From: Kytococcus schroeteri
GTDB lineage: Bacteria > Actinomycetota > Actinomycetes > Actinomycetales > Dermatophilaceae
Length of the DNA stretch: 64,000 bases
Reading direction: 5' to 3'
NCBI RefSeq assembly: GCF_042433515.1
Contig: NZ_JBHLVH010000004.1
Location: forward strand, 62,001-126,000
Below the pieces are notes generated by a model, which saw nothing but the letters and a program-made list of their open reading frames with translations, did no database searches and was not told the origin of the DNA. Every line of letters starts with the position of its first letter. Positions within the stretch are counted from its first letter, which is position 1. The position numbers and the translations under genes were made by a program. Shown here piece after piece: positions 59,101 through 64,000 of the stretch.

Positions 59101-60073
59101 GGGCGGCGCGCCCGCCCTCGACGAGGGCGTGCACGAGCTGGCCCAGGTGTGGGACGAGGTGAGCTGGCGCATCGCGGCCCTGCGCGACAACCCGGCCTGT
59201 GCCGACGAGGAGCACGCCGCCTTCGGGGCCGACGACGACCCCGGCCTGCACGTGGCGCCCTCCTTCGACCCCGCCGAGGACGTGGCCGCGCCCTACCTGA
59301 ACCTCGGCGCCCGGCCCAAGGTGGCGGTCCTGCGCGAGCAGGGCGTGAACTCGCACGTGGAGACCGCCTTCGCCTTCGACCGCGCGGGCTTCGACACCTA
59401 CGACGTGCACATGACCGACCTGCAGGCCGGCCGCTTCGACCTGGCCGACGCCACGGGCCTGGTGGCCTGCGGTGGCTTCTCGTACGGCGACACCCTGGGC
59501 GCCGGCGAGGGCTGGGCGCGCTCGGTGCTGTTCAACGAGCGGCTCACGGAGCAGTTCGCCACCTTCTTCGGGCGCCAGGACACCTTCGGCCTGGGCATCT
59601 GCAACGGCTGCCAGATGTTCGCCGCCTTGGCCGACCTCATCCCGGGCGCCGAGGCGTGGCCGCGGTTCACCCGCAACCTCTCCGAGCAGTACGAGGCACG
59701 CCTCTCGATGGTGGAGGTCGTGGAGAACCCGTCGGTCTTCTTCACCGGCATGGCCGGCTCGCGCCTGCCCATCGCGGTGGCGCACGGCGAGGGCCGGGCG
59801 AACTTCGAGGCCCGGGGCGACGCCTCGCAGGTCGTCGCCGCCGCGCGCTACGTGGACAACCACGGGCGGGTGGCCACCAGCTACCCGGCCAACCCCAACG
59901 GCTCGCCGGAGGGGCTCACCGCCGTCACGACCGCCGACGGCCGCTTCACCGCGATGATGCCGCACCCCGAGCGGGTGCAGCGCACCGTGCAGATGTCCTG
60001 GAGCGACGGCGACCCCGCCCAGGCCAGCCCGTGGCTGCGCATGTTCCGCAACGCGCGCGCCTGGGTCGGCTGA
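56171..60073 (+). CDS. purL: Phosphoribosylformylglycinamidine synthase, single-chain large form
   Basis: Fourth step of purine synthesis: FGAR plus glutamine and ATP give FGAM. The 1300-residue protein combines the PurS-like N-terminus, the PurL catalytic halves (MFAQANSEHCRHKIFNADF; METHNHPSAISPFPGASTGAGGEIRDEGATG; NCWMAACGEPGEDAALYDTV-type segment) and a C-terminal class I glutaminase with Cys1144 (GLGICNGCQMFAAL) and PHPER near 1265. Most actinobacteria use separate PurL, PurQ and PurS; this is the large form best known from gamma-proteobacteria and eukaryotes. ATG at 56171 with AGGAG upstream. Confidence 0.97.
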   Translation: MAALPHDLVLTTVPGGSALSDFRATALLRRLREVVPCIEGVTARYLHLVASTAELDEATAGRVRELLTYGEPAVEDTSGSAAVVLVAPRLGTISPWASKATDIAHNCGLAVERVERVTEYRLATTEPLTDEQWLACAAVLHDRMTQSVLVSADDLAGLFAEREGAAMERVDIAGRGREALVEANAAWGLALSEDEVDYLVEAFTRLERNPTDVELMMFAQANSEHCRHKIFNADFVVDGQAQEKSLFGMIRHTEAVAGEGTVVAYKDNASIMTGGRITRWLPEQPGASRYTEREDEVHVLMKVETHNHPSAISPFPGASTGAGGEIRDEGATGRGSAPKAGLTGFAVSNLHLPGTDEPWEAGGASAPDHIATPLEIMVEGPLGAAAFNNEFGRPGLGGFFRVYEQTVDGVRRGYHKPIMSAGGLGAISAGQTEKVRFAPGTLLVQLGGPGMRIGMGGGAASSMASGTNAVELDFDSVQRGNPEMERRAQEVINHCWSLGEDNPVLAIHDVGAGGLSNAFPELVDDAGLGARFDLGAVPVEESGLAPKEIWSNESQERYVLAIAPDSLERFTAFCERERCPFAVVGEATADGQLVVTGAAGAGGDQTEDTAVDMPMEVLLGKPPKMLRDVQRVQRSTDALDTASLTGDALRGAALDVLRHPSVASKRFLITIGDRTVGGLSHRDQMVGPWQVPVADVAVTLSDLVGLSGQAMASGERMPLAAVDGPASGRMAVGEALTNLLAAPVTLRGVKLSCNWMAACGEPGEDAALYDTVQAVAMELCPALGVSVPVGKDSLSMRTKWEQDGTQHEVVSPVSLVVSAFASLEDVRGTWTPQVHADDELVLVDLGRGANRLGGSMLAQVRGEFGGTVPDLDDPQLLVGLAAALTELRGAGLVTAYHDRSDGGLWATLAEMAFAGAVGVEADVADVAALFAEELGVVLGVPAGRSDEVLELLARHGLGEVSTTVGRATAERRVRVTLGGAPALDEGVHELAQVWDEVSWRIAALRDNPACADEEHAAFGADDDPGLHVAPSFDPAEDVAAPYLNLGARPKVAVLREQGVNSHVETAFAFDRAGFDTYDVHMTDLQAGRFDLADATGLVACGGFSYGDTLGAGEGWARSVLFNERLTEQFATFFGRQDTFGLGICNGCQMFAALADLIPGAEAWPRFTRNLSEQYEARLSMVEVVENPSVFFTGMAGSRLPIAVAHGEGRANFEARGDASQVVAAARYVDNHGRVATSYPANPNGSPEGLTAVTTADGRFTAMMPHPERVQRTVQMSWSDGDPAQASPWLRMFRNARAWVG

Positions 60074-60097
60074 TCCCCGGCCGACCAGCACGTGCCC

Positions 60098-60130
60098 GGG
60101 CCCCGCACCACCCCCGGTGGCGCGGGGCCC
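60098..60130 (+). terminator. Terminator after purL
   Basis: Outer arms GGGCCCCGC (60098-60106) and GCGGGGCCC (60122-60130), with inner CCACC/GGTGG and a three-base loop. It ends seven bases before the pncB -10. Confidence 0.75.
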
Positions 60131-60136
60131 CATGCA

Positions 60137-60142
60137 TAGGGT
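60137..60142 (+). promoter_or_regulatory. -10 element for leaderless pncB
   Basis: TAGGGT, six bases before the GTG at 60149 and just downstream of the purL terminator; predicted leaderless start. Confidence 0.5.
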
Positions 60143-60148
60143 GAGCCG

Positions 60149-61474
60149 GTGACCAGTACCGCCCTGCTGACCGACCACTACGAGCTCACGATGGTGCAGG
60201 CCGCCCTGCGCAGCGGCGCCGCGCACCGGCGCAGCGTGTTCGAGCTCTTTGCCCGCAAGCTGCCCGAGGGCCGGCGCTACGGCGTCGTGGCTGGCACGGG
60301 GCGCTTCCTGGAGGCGCTGGTGGACTTCACCTTCGGCGAGTCCGAGCTGGAGCACCTGCGCACCCATCGGGTGGTGGACGAGCCCACCCTCGAGTGGCTG
60401 GCGGGCTACCGCTTCTCGGGGGACGTCCACGGTTACCCCGAGGGCGAGCTGTACTTCGGCCACTCCCCGCTGATGGTCGTGGAGTCCACCTTCGCCGAGG
60501 GGGTGCTGCTGGAGACCCTCGCGCTCTCGATGCTCAACCACGACAGCGCCGTCGCCTCGGCCGCCAGCCGCATGACCGCCGTGGCCGGCGACCGTCCCTG
60601 CATCGAGATGGGTAGCCGGCGCACCGCCGAGGGCTCCGCCGTGGCGGCCGCCCGCGCCGCCTACGTGGCCGGGTTCGCCTCGACCTCCAACCTCGAGGCG
60701 GGGCGCCGCTGGGGCGTGCCGACGGCGGGCACGGCCGCCCACTCGTTCACCCTCCTCCACGACGGGGAGCGCGAGGCCTTCACCGCCCAGGTGGAGTCCC
60801 TCGGCACCGACACGGCCCTGCTCGTGGACACCTACGACGTCACCCGCGGCGTCCAGACCGCCGTCGAGGTGGCCGGCACCGGCCTGGGCGCGGTGCGCCT
60901 GGACTCCGGCGACCTGCTCGGCCAGGCCCACGCCGTGCGGCGCCAGCTGGACGACCTGGGGGCCACGGGCACCCGCATCGTGGTCACCAGCGACCTCGAC
61001 GAGTACGCCATCGCCTCGCTGGCCGCGGCCCCGGTGGACACCTACGGCGTGGGCACCCGCCTGGTGACCGGCTCCGGGCACCCCACCGCGGGCATGGTCT
61101 ACAAGCTGGTGGCCCGGGAGGGCGAGGACGGCACGATGGTCGACGTCGCCAAGGCGAGCGCGCACAAGACGTCCGTGGGCGGCCGGAAGACCGCCGTGCG
61201 CCGCGTCGTGGACGGCGTGGCGCAGGCCGAGCTCGTCGGCATCGGGGAGGTGCCCCAGCACGACGGGGACGACCGGGAGCTCCTCGTGCCACTGGTGCGC
61301 GGTGGCCAGGTCGTGGCCCCCACCGGCCCCGAGGCGGTGGGGGCGGCCCGGGCGCGCCACGCCGCGTCGCGGGCGGAGCTGCCGGCCGCCGCGCTGCGCC
61401 TCTCGGCTGGGGAGCAGGCCGTTCCCACGGTGTTCGTCGACGAGCAGCCCGCCCCGGCCACCGGCCACGCCTGA
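60149..61474 (+). CDS. pncB: Nicotinate phosphoribosyltransferase
   Basis: Converts nicotinate and PRPP to nicotinate mononucleotide in NAD salvage. The 441-residue protein has LLTDHYELTMVQAALRSG at the N-terminus, FELFARKLPEGRRYGVVAG, IEMGSRRT, GFASTSNLEAGRRWGVPTAGTAAHSF (with the His that is phosphorylated in this family) and VRLDSGDL. GTG start at 60149. Its linkage with clpS and DUF2017 is conserved in actinobacteria (Rv1330c-Rv1332), although here purL lies between them. Confidence 0.95.
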   Translation: MTSTALLTDHYELTMVQAALRSGAAHRRSVFELFARKLPEGRRYGVVAGTGRFLEALVDFTFGESELEHLRTHRVVDEPTLEWLAGYRFSGDVHGYPEGELYFGHSPLMVVESTFAEGVLLETLALSMLNHDSAVASAASRMTAVAGDRPCIEMGSRRTAEGSAVAAARAAYVAGFASTSNLEAGRRWGVPTAGTAAHSFTLLHDGEREAFTAQVESLGTDTALLVDTYDVTRGVQTAVEVAGTGLGAVRLDSGDLLGQAHAVRRQLDDLGATGTRIVVTSDLDEYAIASLAAAPVDTYGVGTRLVTGSGHPTAGMVYKLVAREGEDGTMVDVAKASAHKTSVGGRKTAVRRVVDGVAQAELVGIGEVPQHDGDDRELLVPLVRGGQVVAPTGPEAVGAARARHAASRAELPAAALRLSAGEQAVPTVFVDEQPAPATGHA

Positions 61475-61493
61475 GGCTCCCAGCAGACGGCCG

Positions 61494-61518
61494 GGCCCCA
61501 CCGCACACGGTGGGGGCC
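61494..61518. terminator. Terminator between pncB and the acyltransferase gene
   Basis: GGCCCCACCG (61494-61503) pairs with CGGTGGGGGCC (61508-61518) with one extra G; four-base loop. Convergent genes flank it. Confidence 0.65.
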
Positions 61519-61537
61519 TCGAAGCGTCAGACAGCCG

Positions 61538-63610
61538 TCAGTGCTCGGTGATCGCCCGCTGGATCTCCACCACGTAGTGCACCTTGCCGATGTAGTCCGG
61601 GTGGGTGCCGTCGCTGAGGAACCAGTCGTCGTGGCCCTCGGAGACGCCCTTCCAGTCGGCGATGGTGACCTTGGGGTCCAGCTCCTCGTCCTCCAGCTCG
61701 TCGAAGACGGCCTGGTTGTCGGCGTCCCAGCTGGTGTTGGAGTTGGGGCGCACGAGCACGACGTGCTTCACGGCCTTCTCCTTGGCCAGGTGGGTGGCGG
61801 CGTCGACGAGGTCGTCCTTGTTGATCCGGCCGTTGTTGCCGGTGTGGACCACGACCACCTCGCTCTTGATGTCGTGGGCCTTGGCCGCCTTCTCCGCGTA
61901 GCCCAGGACCTCGCTGGCCTGGACGCCGACGGTGGCCCGCAGGTCGAGGGCCCCGAACGCGCGGGAGATGACCGGACCGGCGGACATGGCCACGGAGTCG
62001 CCGAAGACGGTGACGTTCATGCACTGCGTGCCGTCGCCCACCTTGGTGCCGTCGGAGGGGACCGGCAGCGTGTCCGCGCCGAGCTTGGACTGCCCGAGCC
62101 ACTGCGGGTCGGCTCCCTCGGCCACGCGGTCACCGCTGATCTTCGAGGGGTCGCAGGCAGCACCCTTGCCCCCCTCGGTGGGCGGCGGGGAGGTGGGCGA
62201 TGCCGTCGGCTTCTCCTCGGACTCGTCCGGGACACTGGCCTGCGGGCCGTCGGGCGCCGGGGTCTGGTCCCCCGAGGGGGCAGTGCCGACGTCGGCGTTG
62301 CCCAGCACCTCCTCCACCTTCTGCTGCTCGACGGCCTGCGGGTCGGTGGTCGCGGCCACCGCGCCCAGGGTGGCCGTGAGGGCCACCACGGCGGTGGTCA
62401 GCCCGGCGGCCGCCGTCAGCGGAGCCCGGCCGGTGCGGCGCAGGCGGTCCCACGTGGCGCGCAGGCCGTTCACGCGCACCGGGTTCTCCACCAGGCGGTA
62501 GCTCAGCTCAGCCAGCAGCAGGGTCAGGCCCCAGCGCACCAGGTGCACCACGGGCTCGGGCCACTCCACGTCGATGCCGGGCCGGGTGAACGCGGCGATG
62601 GGCCAGTGCCACAGGTACAGGGAGTACGAGCGGGTGCCCAGGTAGCGCAGCAGCGGCAGGCTCAGCAGCCACTCCACCGGACCGGGGCGGGTGGCGGCCA
62701 CGACGAGCACGACCACCAGGGCGGCCAGGGCGGCGAAGCCCCATCGGTAGAGCCACTCGGAGGTCTCGGCCTGGGTCACGAAGAACCAGCCGAGCCCGCC
62801 CAGGCCGGCCAGGCCCAGCAGGGTCCACAGCACGCCGGCGCGCTTGAGGGGCGCCCGGTCGCTGAAGCCTGCGCCACCCCGCAGGGCGGCCAGGGCAGCA
62901 CCGGCGAGCAGGCCCATCGCGTGGGAGTCGGTGCCGAAGTAGAAGCGGCTGGCGTCCCCCGCGGCCGGCAGGTCGGCCGCGGCCGTGCCCATCCCCATCC
63001 ACAGCGAGGAGGCCACCGCACCCACGAGGGAGATGGTGAACACGGCCCAACGGCGGGCCGAGGCCTTGGTGAACGCAAAGGTCAGCCCGGCCACCACCAG
63101 CGGCCAGACCAGGTAGAACTGCTCCTCCACGGCCAGGGACCACAGGTGCTGGAGCACCGGCGGCCGGCCGGCGGCCTCGAAGTAGCTGCGCTCCTGGAAC
63201 ACGTACCACCAGTTGGAGGTGTACGTGGCCGCGGCGAGCACGTCGCCCACGTAGGAGCGCACGGCGGTGCGGTCGAGCACCAGCATGGCCACCGAGACGA
63301 CGAGCAGCAGGAGGAAGACCGCCGGGAACAGGCGCCGCACGCGGCGCCCCCAGAAGTGCTTGAGGTCCACCGTGGTCGGGCTCCAGCGCGTGATCAGCTG
63401 GCTCGTGATGAGGTATCCCGAGAGCACGAAGAACACGTCGACGCCCAGGAAGCCGCCGTCGAGGCCGGCGTCGAAGTGGAAGAGCATCACCGACACGACG
63501 GCCAGGGCGCGCAGCCCGTCCAGACCGGTGAGATAGCGGCGTCCCGAGGGGGCGCTCCGTGCCGTGGCCCGGGGCCCTCCTGCGCTGCTCGTCGAGACCT
63601 GCTGCCCCAC
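61538..63610 (-). CDS. Membrane O-acyltransferase (acyltransferase 3) fused to SGNH hydrolase domain
   Basis: A 690-residue OafA-type protein. Residues about 25-385 form an acyltransferase-3 domain of ten or so membrane helices (YLTGLDGLRALAVVSVMLFHF, FFVLSGYLIT, RRVRRLFPA, WSLAVEEQFYLVWP, LYLWHWP). After a membrane helix and a Pro/Thr/Glu-rich linker (about 430-475), the C-terminus is an extracytoplasmic SGNH domain (VFGDSVAMSAG, HTGNNGRINKDDL, SDGTHPDYIG). Such enzymes O-acetylate cell-surface polysaccharides. GTG start at 63610. The substrate cannot be told. Confidence 0.88.
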   Translation of the reverse strand: MGQQVSTSSAGGPRATARSAPSGRRYLTGLDGLRALAVVSVMLFHFDAGLDGGFLGVDVFFVLSGYLITSQLITRWSPTTVDLKHFWGRRVRRLFPAVFLLLLVVSVAMLVLDRTAVRSYVGDVLAAATYTSNWWYVFQERSYFEAAGRPPVLQHLWSLAVEEQFYLVWPLVVAGLTFAFTKASARRWAVFTISLVGAVASSLWMGMGTAAADLPAAGDASRFYFGTDSHAMGLLAGAALAALRGGAGFSDRAPLKRAGVLWTLLGLAGLGGLGWFFVTQAETSEWLYRWGFAALAALVVVLVVAATRPGPVEWLLSLPLLRYLGTRSYSLYLWHWPIAAFTRPGIDVEWPEPVVHLVRWGLTLLLAELSYRLVENPVRVNGLRATWDRLRRTGRAPLTAAAGLTTAVVALTATLGAVAATTDPQAVEQQKVEEVLGNADVGTAPSGDQTPAPDGPQASVPDESEEKPTASPTSPPPTEGGKGAACDPSKISGDRVAEGADPQWLGQSKLGADTLPVPSDGTKVGDGTQCMNVTVFGDSVAMSAGPVISRAFGALDLRATVGVQASEVLGYAEKAAKAHDIKSEVVVVHTGNNGRINKDDLVDAATHLAKEKAVKHVVLVRPNSNTSWDADNQAVFDELEDEELDPKVTIADWKGVSEGHDDWFLSDGTHPDYIGKVHYVVEIQRAITEH

Positions 63611-63696
63611 CTGGGCTCCTTCCGCGAAGTCGGTCCGTCGCGGCCGACCGGCCCCGACACAGTGCTCCCGTCCGACGTCCGCCGGGCGGGAGCGTC

Positions 63697-63702
63697 ACGC
63701 TA
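63697..63702 (-). promoter_or_regulatory. -10 candidate for the acyltransferase gene
   Basis: TAGCGT on the minus strand (63702-63697) in the 140-base gap before the gene; predicted leader about 80 bases. No -35 match. Confidence 0.35.
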
Positions 63703-63750
63703 CTCCCAGAGGCTGGACGCCCACTGGGACCGTGGTCGGATGGCGTGGCC

Positions 63751-64000
63751 TCATTCCGTGGCCGGCGGAACCTCGTCCTCCCCGAGCGGACGCTGCTCGG
63801 TTGCAGTGCGCTGGGCGGAGTTCTGCCACGACCAGGCGTACTTCCCGTCGTCGCTGGCCAGACCGCCCTCTCCCAGGTCGAGGGGGCGGAAGGTGTCGAC
63901 CATCACAGCCAGCTCGTCGAAGTACTCCACGCCGATGGAGTTCTCGTAGGCCCCGGGCTGGGGGCCGTGGGCGTGGCCGCCCGGGTGGAGGCTGATGGAG
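63751..64000 (-). CDS. hmgA: Homogentisate 1,2-dioxygenase-like protein, C-terminal part
   Basis: Only the last 83 codons are in the window. They include LHPGGHAHGPQPGAYENSIG, a HxxGxxHGP motif matching the iron-binding end of homogentisate 1,2-dioxygenase, and ELAVMVDTFRPL, which is typical of the actinobacterial form. The enzyme opens the ring of homogentisate in tyrosine and phenylalanine breakdown. The N-terminal part, the start and neighbours of the pathway lie beyond the right edge, so other cupin dioxygenases of this group remain possible. Confidence 0.65.
   Translation of the reverse strand, partial: SISLHPGGHAHGPQPGAYENSIGVEYFDELAVMVDTFRPLDLGEGGLASDDGKYAWSWQNSAQRTATEQRPLGEDEVPPATE

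Overview
The window is a 64-kb stretch of very GC-rich (roughly 70% or more) chromosomal DNA, almost all coding, with many GTG starts and stop/start overlaps (ATGA, GTGA, TGATG). Gene content and order match the conserved core of Actinobacteria: rseP-dxr, rlmN-cdsA-frr-pyrH-tsf-rpsB, xerC-dprA-yifB-yraN-DUF2469-rnhB-lepB-rplS, trmD-rimM-khpA-rpsP, ffh, ftsY-smc, mutM-rnc, coaD-rsmD-recG, DAK-rpmB-thiL-DUF3515-ddl-gpsA-HU, gltX, clpS-DUF2017 and pncB follow, in blocks, the order known from Mycobacterium tuberculosis. A single-chain 1300-residue PurL and an AGCS symporter next to trmD point away from mycobacteria, towards a Micrococcales-type actinomycete (a Kytococcus- or Ornithinimicrobium-like organism is a guess).

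Layout. 1-2456: site-2 protease (partial), DXP reductoisomerase and a secreted GH25 muramidase. 2457-8547: a pta-ackA-gabD operon and a divergent LOG-family gene. 8549-14000: rRNA methylation, phospholipid synthesis and translation factors up to rpsB. 14326-15115: a secreted M23 peptidase crossed by a run of N. 15152-22168: XerC, DprA, YifB, YraN, RNase HII, two signal peptidases and L19. 22316-26053: rpsP-khpA-rimM-trmD with a sodium:alanine symporter between trmD and rplS. 26219-30650: acetyltransferase, amidohydrolase, Ffh and divergent DeoD. 30651-31494: the only clearly accessory patch, with palindromic repeats and a low-GC membrane-protein gene flanked by an imperfect 34-bp direct repeat whose second copy is the 3' end of ftsY. 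31495-36896: FtsY, SMC, acylphosphatase. 36893-40054: four translationally overlapping genes (family-2 glycosyltransferase, acyl-CoA dehydrogenase-like protein, NodS-like methyltransferase, PIG-L deacetylase) inserted between acyP and mutM. 40106-48143: membrane protein, MutM, RNase III, DUF177, CoaD, RsmD, RecG, DAK/FakA-like protein. 48372-52730: L28, ThiL, DUF3515 lipoprotein, Ddl, GpsA, HU. 53023-56048: tRNA-Glu, tRNA-Gln, GltX, DUF2017, ClpS. 56171-64000: PurL, PncB, a membrane acyltransferase-SGNH fusion and the end of a homogentisate dioxygenase gene.

Most of the window is housekeeping (translation, protein export, cell-wall precursors, DNA repair, acetate metabolism, NAD and purine synthesis). 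Two things stand out. First, the four-gene cluster at 36893-40054 combines the enzyme classes of Nod-factor decoration (glycosyl transfer, N-deacetylation, NodS-type methylation, acyl chemistry) in a tight operon and could make an undescribed modified glycoconjugate. Second, several genes have a TAnnnT -10 element 6-8 bases from the start codon, implying leaderless transcripts; in the 22-bp thiL/DUF3515 spacer two such elements share the same central TA on opposite strands, giving an almost perfectly symmetric bidirectional promoter. Promoters and terminators were found by eye and are predictions.
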